Shown here one piece after another: positions 54,374 to 64,000 of a stretch of 64,000 nucleotides of DNA (position 1 is its first letter; each line of letters begins with the position of its first letter). Position numbers and translations under genes: made by a program. The DNA is from Asterella californica (Eukaryota; Streptophyta; Marchantiopsida; Marchantiales; Aytoniaceae): positions 7,502,001 through 7,566,000 of the forward strand of contig JAYKYS010000007.1 of assembly GCA_036924285.1 (NCBI GenBank), read 5' to 3'. The notes below the pieces were generated by a model. That model searched no databases, was not told the DNA's origin, and saw nothing but the letters and a program-made list of their open reading frames with translations.

Positions 54374-56394
54374 TCACCGATCCTCGTGGTCCTCCAGATC
54401 GTCTCCGCTCTCCTCGACCGCCTCAGAAAGGTCTTTATTTCCTCCTGTCTGCTCTGAACTTAAGAACTCATCCAGCTCCACAGTCTCCCCTCTCTTTTTG
54501 AATAGCTTCACTCGTTTCCCAGCAACTGGAAGTCTTAAAGGCGTGCTATCTAACTCTTGCAAGGAATAAGTCGCATTCTGATGTACATCTGAGACAAGGT
54601 AAGGGCCAAACCACCTCCTCGAAAACTTTCGAACTGTAGAGTGTTGGTTCTCCAATGTGCTGTCGTATACCAACACCCAGTCTCCAACTTGTATCGGTTT
54701 TGGCCGTAGTCTATGAGTCTTATCAAACCTCTCCTTGTTCCCAAGTCGAGCCGCCTTCAGCCGTTGCTGCGCTTCAGCAAGATCCTCCTCTCTACATTCT
54801 AGCTGTCTGATTCGTAGTGAGAGAAGTTGCACACTGTCCATATTGTCTTCCCATGGCAAGGTAGCCCAAGTAGGAAAATCTTCTTCTGCTGGCATCATCG
54901 GTTTCTGCCCTAGCATTAACTCAACAGGCATATACCCTGTAGTAGAACAATAAGTTGTTCTATCTGCCCATAAAGCAAAAGGGAGTAACCTAGGCCACTC
55001 TCTATGCTTGCCATCACACGCCTTCACCAAAGCCTGAACTATTGATGGATGTCCTCGTTCGCTCTTGCCAATCCCCTCTGGATTCATCGCTGTAGTGAGC
55101 TTGAGCTTCACACCATATCGAGCAAAAAACTCTTTCGCTTCCGTACCACGTAGTTCTCCCCTATCTGCCCGTAGCCTTCCTACAGACCCATATCTACAAA
55201 TAATATCTTCAAGAACAAACTTACATATCTCTTCTGTGGTCTTCGTCCTCAAAGCTCGCCCTTCTACAAAGTTGGAGAGATCCTCACGAGCCAGAACCAA
55301 ATATCGCATGCCCCATAACCCCAGAGGCATTACCACCAAGTCGAGAACCCACTGGAAGTGAATGCAAGGCGGATAAGTTGGCACGAGACCGTCCCTATAC
55401 CGGATCTTTGAGTAGAACTGACAATGCAAGCAAGAACTGACGTAGTTCACTACATCCTGGTACAGACCTTTCCACCAGTACCTTTCCTTCAACTTGACGT
55501 AGGTAGCCCAAATCCCTCGATGTCCGGCCCACAAAGTATCATGGAACTCCTTCATTAGTTGCTGCTTAGTCTGCAGATCGTCCACTACTCGTATGAACAT
55601 CCCATCTCTCCTCTGTGGCCGTTTCCAAAGATACCCATCCCGCAATAGATAGTTGTAAGCTTGTTTCCTTATCTCTCTGAACTCCACTTTGCTCCACCTC
55701 TCCTGCCTCTCCAACAAGCTCAAATAATACCCTATGTCACGAAGTCTACCTGCGTAGAGCTCCTCTCTAAACATCAACGGCTCCAAGTTCGTAGCCCGTC
55801 GATTAACCTGACACTGAGCATCCTTTCTCTCCTCTTCCTCAGCTTCTGAAATCATGACATCCTCGTCTACAAATCGAGCTCTTGACAACATATCTGCGAC
55901 CATATTTTCTTTTCCTTTTATATGCTTCAGCTCTAGGTTCAAGCTTCTAATATAGGCAATCCAACGTAACATTGCTATGTCTGGCGTGGTACAGTTGGAT
56001 ATCATGCCTAGTAGAGGTAGACAATCCGTTTCTAGAACTACATGAGCACCAATCAGAAACTCACGGTCTGTCTTCATCGCTGTCATCGCTCCCCACAACT
56101 CACGCTTCACCTGAGGATAATCTCGTTGCCTGTCTGTCAAGATCCTAGCTCCAAACCTAGAGGTAAGCCGCTTACCATCCGCATCATCTTGACCTATTGC
56201 CCAGCCAATCGCCTTTGGACTAGTATCTACTGTGACAATGACAGGTCTCCCACATCCGTAGTCTACTCTTCTCAGAACAGGTGGAGACTGTAGAGCCTCC
56301 TTCAGCCTATTCATAGCTTCTCGATGGATTGAGGTCCATGCAAACCTCTTACCCTTCCTCAATAATGCATACAAAGGCTCAGCAACATGAGCAA
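54374..56394 (-). CDS. pol: Element D RNase H and integrase, open frame, 5'-truncated
   Basis: About 673 codons are open to the stop at 54374. The frame enters from the truncated side at 56394 (AHVAEPLYALLRKGKRFAW), so no real start exists. RNase H shows VTVDTSPKAIGWAIGQ and KGKENMVADMLSR. Integrase shows HDTLWAGH ... CLHCQFYSK, then WVLDLVVMP, RADRGELRG and GKSERGHPS (DDE) and WFGPYLV, followed by GKRVKLFKKR and an acidic tail. It has no chromodomain. It is the intact relative of the E integrase and the only undamaged integrase in the window. Confidence 0.92.
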
Positions 56395-56396
56395 TC

Positions 56397-59300
56397 CGGT
56401 GAGAAGACTAAAGTCTCACTGCCTTGGAAGAAGATTGGACACCAAGGTGAAACTCCTTCTACGACAGAGGGGTACACTTCAGAAGACTCAGCCGCGTCTT
56501 CTGACATGGATGAACGATACAATGAGTTTGTGGTGAATAACTTGTGTACTACAGAAGTAACAGAAATAGCAGAGAAGGTGATCTGTGGATACATTGAGTG
56601 TTACGAAGTTGCGGAAGAAGAGCTTCCAGAAGAGGAAAGTACCGTCTTCTCTTCGGAAGATCCGACAGTTGGTCTTCCAGAAGACGAAAGTACCATCTTC
56701 CCTTCGGAAGATCCGACAGTTGGTCTTCGAGAAGACGAATCTGAACCGGAAGAAGCTCCCAAACCGGAATACTTTGGTGCGAGTGAGTACAGTCACACTG
56801 AAGGAATGGTAAACCCGGATGATCTTCAAGAAATAGAGGTTGCTCCAGGGAAGAAGGTGAAGCTTTCCAAGGTGATCGAGGGCCAGCAGTTGGAATACTT
56901 TCGAGAACTTCTGACGGAGTTCCAAGATGTCTTCGCGTGGACCATAGAAGACATGAAGGGCATACCTCGAGAGCTGGAAGAACACCGCATTGACTTGCTG
57001 GAAGGCGTTGTTCCTACACAGCAGAGGCAATATCGGTTCAACCCCAAGTACTCGCTTCTGGTGAAGGACTAGATCGACCAATACCTGAAGGCGGGAGTCA
57101 TCTTCCCAGTGCTTAGTAGTGAGTGGATAGCTCCTATTGTCATCGTGCCGAAGAAGCAGACAGGGAAGATCCGAGTGTGTCAGGACTTCCGGAAGTTGAA
57201 TTTGGCCACGAAAAAGGATCATCATCCTTTACCGTTCACCGATTCTGTGTTAGACCAGATAGCAGGACATGAGTTCTACAGCTTACTGGATGGATATTCT
57301 GGGTACAACCAAGTTTCAATCAGAGAAGAAGACAAGTCAAAAACCACTTTCACTACTGATTGGGGCACATACGCATACAATCAAATGCCGCTTGGTTTAT
57401 GCAACGCGCTCGCCACATTCCAGAGATTGATGATTACAATCTTCAAGGAGTATCTTCGCACTTTCATGGAGATCTTCTTGGATGATTTCTGTGTGTTTGG
57501 ATCGAAAGAAGGCCACCTGATATTTCTAAAGAAGTGTTTTCTGAAGTGTAGAGAACATCGTTTGGCTCTTCACTCTGAGAAGTGCTTCTTTGGTATGTTA
57601 GAGGGAATTTTGCTAGGACATAGGATTTCTGGAAGAGGCATAGAAGTCGACTGTGCTAAGGTGGAAGTCATCATGAAACTTCACCCACCTGCTAACTTGA
57701 CTCAGTTGAGAAGCTTCCTGGGCAACGTAGGATACTATATGAGGTTTATTGACAGGTACGTAGAGGTAGCAGGAAGACTTACCAAGTTGCTGAAGAAGGA
57801 CGAACCTTATCTTTGGTCTTCTGAGCAGCAGGAAGCTTCTCAACTCCCCTGGTCCTCTTCAATTCGAAGAAATGAAGAGGCTTCTGTCGGAATCCTCTGT
57901 CCTAAGGCCACCTGATTGGGAGAGAGTCTTCCATATTTATGTGGATGTTTCTGCTTTCGTCATAGGGGTGGTATTGAGTCAGAAAGATGAGAAGAAGAAG
58001 GATTATCTCATCTACTATGCGGGAAGACAACTAAGTGATGCAGAGAAGAAGTACTCTACAACTGAAAGGGAGTGTCTTGGCATGATTTACTCTTGTAGGA
58101 AGTTTAGGCACTATCTTCTAGCCAACCCGTTTGTCTTCTATGTGGATCATTTTTCTTTGAAACATCTTGTGAAGAAAGCAGATTTGTCTGGTAGGATAGC
58201 TAGGTGGATTCTTCTACTCCAGGAATTTACTGACACAGTTGAGTACAGGCCTGGAAGACAACATGTTAATGCTGACTACCTATCCAGATTGGAGACGGAA
58301 CGACGAGAAGATGAAGTGGAAGACGAGTTCCCTGACGAGAAGCTGTTTTCAGTTTTCGTAGAGACACTTTCATCTGAGGGGGGCGTACCGTCTGCTTCCC
58401 AGAAGACGAGGCTAGATCTTCTGATCCAGTCTTTGCGACTTCCACAGAAGAGTCGATCTTCAAGGACTTGAGGAAGTTCTTGGAAGACCAACAGTATCCT
58501 GAGGGATTGGATGCGGAGCAGAAGGCTGTCTTCTTACACAAGGCAAGTCCCTATGCCATCTTCCAGGGTATCCTGTTTAGGAAGGGACATGACGAAAAGC
58601 TAAGGAGATGCCTTGAGCCTTCAGAGATTAAGTCAGTGATCACGGGTCTTCACTACGAAGATGCTGGGGGTCACTATGGGCTGAAGATCACAGTGAAGAA
58701 GATGTTGGACGCCGGATACTGGTGGTCGACCATGTACAGAGATACTTTTCAAGAGATCAGGAAATGTGATGCATGCCAGAGGGTGGGAAGACCAACAGCT
58801 ACTACTAGGTGGACTCTTACTCCCATTCTCCCGCTTGCTCCTTTTGAAAAGTGGGGAATCGACTTTGTTGGACCTATCGGGCCGGTGGCTAGAAGAACAC
58901 GAGCACGGTATATTTTGATAGTTACCGACTATGCTATCAAGATGGTGGAAGGCAAAGCCACAAGGAAGAACGACGCCGCAGTGTAAGCCCGGTTCCTCTG
59001 ACACAACATTATCACTCGATACGGATGTCCGCTGGAATTGGTATCAGATAAGGGTACTCATTTCTTAAATGAGACTATTTCCCTCCTAACCCAATACTTC
59101 AGGATAAAGCATTGGAAGACGACGCCGTACAATCCGAAAGCGAACGGACTAACAGAGAAGTCGAATGGTCTTCTATGTAATATCCTGAATAAAGTAACTG
59201 TTAACCATGTGTATGATTGGGACACGAAATTGCCATCTGTGTTATGGGTTTTCAGGATTTCACCCAAAGTCACTACCCAGAAGACACCTTTCTACCTAAC

Positions 59301-59706
59301 TTATGGCATGACACCTATTGTGCCCATCGAGTTAGAGGTCCCTACTTACAGGTTAGCCGTGACCAAACGCATGGAAGAAGAGGAAAGCCAGGAGTAGCGT
59401 CTTCTGAACTTTGTAGAGTTCGAAGAAAACAGGAATGCAGCTTTGGAGAAGACGTACGAAGTACAAGCGCAACGTAAGGTGAACTATGATGGCAAGCTCA
59501 AGAAGGTGACCGTCGTAGATGGGGACTTGGTTCTTCTCTATGACAATCGACATCTTAAGTTCCCTGGGAAACTTCATCTTCGCTGGATGGGTCCTTACCG
59601 CGTCTTGGAGGTCTTCACCAATGGTTCCTTGCAGTTGGAAGAGTTGGACGGTACGTTGATGACCACTCGTGTAAATGGGTGGCGTGTCAAGAAGTACTGG
59701 ACCTGA
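56397..59706 (+). pseudogene. pol: Second C pol: protease end to integrase end
   Basis: This copy starts abruptly in the protease-RT linker (KTKVSLPWKK) and repeats 49602-52087 before continuing through the whole integrase. RT has EIFLDDFCVFG, and integrase has GIDFVGPIGP, SDKGTHF, LTEKSNG and RWMGPYR, ending GWRVKKYWT at 59706. Lesions: TAG 57070-57072 (CAG in the left copy), an insertion of about 26 bases near 57836, TAA at 58984-58986 with a TGA 12 bases on, and TAG 59395-59397. It has the acidic EDEST repeats like the left copy. Confidence 0.87.
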
Positions 59707-59748
59707 ACAGAAGTGCTGAAGCGCTGATGTTTGCGGGGACGCAAACAT

Positions 59749-59763
59749 GTGAAGGTGGACGTA
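59749..59763 (+). promoter_or_regulatory. Polypurine-like tract before the C 3' LTR
   Basis: GTGAAGGTGGACGTA precedes the LTR start TGTGGTGCCC at 59764. It is purine-rich but interrupted, and ends GTA|TG like the A tract. The integrase stop is 43 bases upstream. Confidence 0.6.
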
Positions 59764-62439
59764 TGTGGTGCCCACAAATTACAGGATTCACAAATTTTTG
59801 AAATTTTTAAGATTAATAACTTGTTTGTATAACTGAAGAAGCGTTGTTACTTAAGATTACAGCTTCCTTAGAAGGAAGATGATCTTACGAGCTTTTTGCA
59901 ATAAGAAGTTGACTTCTTCGAAAGACGACCGTCTTCCGAGAAGCGTCTTCTCAGTTGTGTCTTCGGAAGACGGAAGACGGCAGAAGACACGCATCTTCTG
60001 GAAGACAGCGACCGCGGAAGCCTAACCACAGAATTTCAAGTAAAGGAGTAGGTGTACCTACTAGGTAACACCAAGATGGTAGGTAGGTCGGGTAGGTCAT
60101 CTAGTGTCAAAACCTCTAAACTGTGGGGAAGATGCGCAGGAAGCGCATTAGCAGATTTTCAGCTTCCTGCAGCAAGAGCGCTTCTTGGTTGAGAAGATTG
60201 ATTCGAGTGAGGAAGGCAGCAAGGTGAAATTGAGTGAGGGTAGGATCGATTCGAAGCTAGAAGGAAGACGAGGTCGTATTGCTGAACGCAGGAAGAATGT
60301 CGTGCTAAAGGCGGTTTCTGTGAACTCCCAGAAGCTGACATTGGAGGACAGCTGATTGGAATCGAAGGTGAAAGTCGGGATCGATTGAGACGTAGTCAGG
60401 AGCTGACGACGGAAGTAGCATTGTGAGGTCGCATTGGAGCTGGGACCAGAGCCAGAAGCGCGCGAAAGAAGAAGACAGCTCGGGAAGCAGACCGAAGATA
60501 GTAGAGGTTCTTCCCATGTTCTTTTCCCTTCTCACTGCTTCTCGTCTTTGTTTGGTATCCCCCGCGCTTCCCCGGTTGTTTGCAGGCAACCTAATCGATC
60601 AATTCTCCCATCCCTATTTTCCTATTGTGACATTGGGCGCGGAAGCGCTGCCCAATTTCTGTCAGACATCTCATTGCTTCTTCTCGAGTTCAATTCGAGC
60701 TTCCCTACCCCTAGCCCTCAAATTGGAGATCCCAGCTATCAATTTCCCTACCCTACCATCCCTCTACTCCCGAAACCTGGAACAGAAGACGCTTCGGAAG
60801 ATTGGAACATCTTCGGAAGACGCTTCGGAAGCCTGACTGTCTTCGGAAGACGACTGTCTTCGGAAGTCGACTGTATACAATTTGTATCAAGAGTGGATTT
60901 GCTTTGCTTTTGTGTTAAGAGAGGCTTGGTATGAATCCTGAGTGGCGTGGTGAGTTGTATTGTTATTTCGAGAAGATGAAAGACGGGAACTAGGCCCGTG
61001 TCTCTCGGTCTTCCAAGCTTCTCAAATCCACATCTTCCTAGAGAGACTAGAAGACTGGAAGAGCTGGCAAAATGCGCGAGAAGACGTGAGGGTCCATTTC
61101 GGGTCTCTTCTGTCCGACCCATAGCAGCCCATTCTTTCTTCTTCCCGAACTTAGGAGAGAGTCGTGAGAAGTCTTGCTGGCAGAATCTGGAGAGAATGGT
61201 CGAGGGTCATGTCTTCCCACCGAGCAGCAAGCTTCTTCTGAGTGTGTATGAGAGGTGAGAAGTCAGAAGAACAGAGTGTAAATATCTTGAGTCTGTTGTG
61301 AGGATAGATTGCGCGTAGGAAGAATAAGACAAGTGAGATCAGTGAAGAGAAGCCTGACTTCGGTAGGTCTTCCGAGAAAGACATTGAATTGGAAGTTGTC
61401 CCGGGAGTCTTCCCAGAGGCCACTGTCACCGCAGGAGCCCGCAACCATCTTCTAAACTTGTTATGCACTCTACGTCTCGCGAATCTTGTATCTTCTGATA
61501 GGAAGTAGGATGTAATGCAAGGTGGGTTGTCTTCTTGGTAATCCATGCGAGGCCTTGCTTAGTTAGGATTGTTTAGATATAGCTCGGAAGACGAGAGCTA
61601 TTTAGGAAGTACTTTTAGAATCCCGGAAGACGGAGTATCTATCTTCTGGAAGACAAGTTTCGTCTTCTGAGAAGTAGAAGCTAGACTGTGAGCACTTGGG
61701 AAGGACTGAGTCTTTGACTCACAGTAAGTGCGTGTGGCTTAGTGCAACAGATCTTCCAGTATGTCGATGCATCCTCGAGGGTTGGTGTTACCGGCAGCAG
61801 AGTTGGCCGAGGCCACCCCCTTCCTCAAGGAGTTGGGTCTCGACTTCTTCTTGTGGGATTGGAACCTCGCCGACCAGGGTCTTCTGGAGGAGGTTTGGGC
61901 AGCCTTACCGCCTCGCAACAGTGTACCTGCGAGGGCAGGAGTAGCTCAAGGCAGATCATCTTCATGGACTGAAGATTGGTGGCGCAGGGCCTTCCACAGG
62001 TTAGAATCCGAGAGCCGAGGTTATTGGCTCGAGAAGAAAATCTTACCCAGGATCGTAAGTGAGTGGCATGTGCCTGGAAGCACAACTTGCCTCTTCATGG
62101 AGGACAGGCAGGGAAGGAACGGATGGAGGTAAAGTCTTACCGGGAGTCGAGGAAGTGACTTCTGGCGAAGCTGTTTCTGCATCTCTTTCCCAAGGGGAAA
62201 GCGCAGAAGACGAGGTACCTTGGAGATCAAGACGTGGAGTTCCTGGAAGCAGTGTGTGCGGAAGGAGTGCCCGTCAACTGGACAGAGCTAGTGTACAGAC
62301 GGAGCTAGTGTACTTAGGTACCCCGGCAGGAAGACACTTGACACCTTTTCTCTGTTACTTGTACGTAGCCATGGGGGATCTCACGGAAGATCAGTTGGTG
62401 AAGTATGGGCCAACAGGGCAACATGAGACGAAGGAGGAG
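59764..62439 (+). repeat. Family C 3' LTR, long form, interrupted
   Basis: It begins TGTGGTGCCCACAAATTACAGG after the polypurine tract. 59764-61760 has no ORF of note and aligns with 33691-35312 and 41917-43743. The aORF with its N-terminal domain follows, cut at 62439 by another C LTR. Because it has the domain that the 5' LTR at 41917-46252 lacks, the two LTRs do not come from one element. Confidence 0.9.
61761..62437 (+). pseudogene. aORF of family C, N-terminal domain only, interrupted
   Basis: ATG at 61761. It is nearly identical to 35313 onward. TAA at 62130-62132 replaces the AAG/ATA region after GRNGW, and a deletion near 62280 removes the LGSFFHIY part. The sequence ends at QHETKEE, where the minus-strand C LTR is inserted (62440). 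Confidence 0.82.
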
Positions 62440-64000
62440 TGTAGTGACGAAGGATTTCTCCTTTTGCCCATTTAGTATACAAGATATCGTTCCCACAGAG
62501 GATTTGCACAAGTAACGCTGCTCTAAGTTCTAAGATCTGTTCAAACACACAAACACACAAGTTTTGCCTAGAAAATCCCGTCTTCTCACAAAACCACACA
62601 AAACAATACGTCTTCCAGATACGCCAAATGGTGCTCTGGACCCAAACAAACAACTACCAACTAAAATATCACACAACTATTCACAGAGAAGCTCGGGAAG
62701 ACGATCTTCCTGCTTCCAGGTTGCTTCTTCCGGTCTTCTCGATACCGTCTTCCCGAAGCGATTCTCGTCTTCTGGGGGTTTAGCTCGTCTTCTCACACCT
62801 CCAGAAGGCTGTCCGGCTTCGCAGAAGTCGACTGGTAACAGTCGTTACTCCTTATTCTCACACTCACATTTCATCGGGTTGGATAAATCACAGGGTGTAT
62901 GCCCCCTGTAGCCTTCCCAGGCTTCTGCCTACGGAAGTTGTCTTCCTGCAGCACTACAACGACATTCACCTTCACGGAAGCTCAATAGAAGTCTCGGAAA
63001 CTCACTAGAAGAAGGTAAGAAGATGGGGAAGAAGGTGGGAAGATGGGAAGAAGATGGGAAGATGGGGAAGAAGAAGAAATCCAAACAAGAGAAAACAAGA
63101 TGAAAAGAGGCAATTAAGATTCCGACAGGCTTCTAGTCCGGATCTTGACTAACAAGCCATCCCTGCTTGTAATAGTTTGGGGAGGAAGACAACAAACGTG
63201 AGTACTGTGGCACCGTCTTCTACTCGAGGATGTCGTCTTCTGTTGCGGGAAGAAGTCTTCCTTCTTCTTCACTTCGCTGCTCTGACTGCTCTGTCTTCTG
63301 TGATCACTTACCCAGAAGACCGTTCGTACGTAGATCCCAAGTGCTCTACTGAACGAGTCAAGCTACACTCCACAACTGCTGACAGTCACCGCCACTCAAG
63401 AAGAACACTTCCCATGCACAATTGGGAGCGAATTCAATACAATCCACCATCCAGAAGACACGAGCGAAGCTGTTGCACTCAAATCCACAATCTATTCTCC
63501 GAGAAGAAGTCACAATGGCATTGGGAAGCTCACTCTCGCTACCTCCTGCGTCTACTCCTCGACACACCAGTCTAATCAGCAGGTCTGCACGAGGATGCCG
63601 TTCCCTGTTCCTAGACTGTCCACTACTTCTATCTACATCGTCGAACCACTGCTGGTGCGAGTATGCAGACCCCTCCTGTATATTTCAAGACTATTCGTAT
63701 GTTTCCAACAATGGGTGTAGTGCTCTCAGACTGTCTCTGCTCTAATGTGTGTCGTCTGCCTGCCTGTAGAATCGGTATGTATGTTCAGTTACTGCCGAAT
63801 TCTACAGACCTGGCAGAGCTCTCAGAGAGATTTTCTCCTACCATGCTATCCTACTTAACCATCTGCCTTGGGAGGCGACCACCAGGGAGAGAGAGAGAGG
63901 CGCTGACAAGAGGTTGTCACCTCACATGCATGCGGTCCCTCTTCCCAATTAGTCCTCCACTGTATTACTCCTACGCTACCTATGCTGCCACATGGGGTCC
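62440..64000 (-). mobile_element. Minus-strand family C LTR, continuing beyond the window
   Basis: It starts (as the 3' end of a minus-strand LTR) TGTAGTGACGAAGG and follows the solo LTR 557-2150 closely. The preceding five bases are AGGAG (62435-62439), the likely target duplication; the other copy is outside. No gene is present in this part; the aORF would begin just beyond the window end. Confidence 0.9.

Larger units (their letters stand above)
52088..56396 (-). mobile_element. Element D: 3' half of a gypsy element (integrase plus 3' LTR)
   Basis: In minus-strand order: RNase H-integrase coding sequence (56394-54374), a polypurine tract, and a 3' LTR (54328-52088, TGTCGTATCG ... CTCCGACA). 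The left edge interrupts the C integrase right after CACGG. The right edge at about 56396 has no LTR: D is truncated within RNase H and joined to a different stretch of C pol. No second target duplication can be found. Confidence 0.9.

Overview
This window is eukaryotic repeat DNA, almost certainly from a plant with large, retrotransposon-rich intergenic regions. I find no host gene, tRNA, rRNA or CRISPR. Nearly everything is Ty3/gypsy LTR retrotransposon, nested several layers deep. The plant assignment rests on the Athila/Tat-like gag-pol with a tRNA-Asp-type primer site, the chromodomain-bearing gypsy remnant and the G-box-containing LTR promoters. I cannot name the species; a non-seed plant is possible because the D/E elements recall lineages I associate with algae and non-seed plants, but that is from memory. 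|| Families (my labels). A, B and C are related Athila/Tat-like elements with a triple zinc-knuckle Gag, a DSG protease, RT, RNase H and integrase. D and E are a second gypsy lineage with a one-knuckle Gag and a different integrase. F is a chromovirus. || Layout. 1-556 and 4320-4388 are the integrase end and polypurine tract of an old plus-strand A element. Its 3' LTR is 4389-6260 plus 19489-20856. A complete minus-strand C solo LTR (557-4314, target duplication GTCCA) sits in its integrase. A 13.2-kb minus-strand tandem A insertion (6261-19483, target duplication AGGAG) sits in its LTR. 21182-28790 is chromovirus F (minus), split by RT-less element E (21822-27413, duplication CCGT). 28790-33690 is a deleted B element (gag plus LTR remnant). 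33691-41916 is C1 (LTR and gag). From 41917 a second C element begins (5' LTR, gag, pol to 52087); it is broken by D (52088-56396), and then a different C copy supplies pol and a 3' LTR (56397-62439). That LTR is itself interrupted by a minus-strand C LTR from 62440 to the window end. || Main discovery candidate. Families A and C (and by homology B) carry an extra gene, called aORF here: an N-terminal globular domain of about 200-230 residues, a charged linker and a long C-terminal coiled coil. In A and C it lies inside the LTR itself, not between pol and the LTR. The LTR edges are fixed by polypurine tracts, primer sites, TG...CA ends and 5-bp target duplications. This makes the LTRs about 3.2 kb (A) and about 5.8 kb (C). 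In A and B the aORF lies between a G-box/TATA region upstream and a second strong TATATAAG box downstream, suggesting a gene cassette in U3 with its own promoter, comparable in position to the sag gene in the MMTV LTR. || Most copies are decaying. Where two copies can be compared, most stop codons arise by C-to-T (or G-to-A) change at CAG, CGA or TGG, as expected of methylated, silenced DNA.
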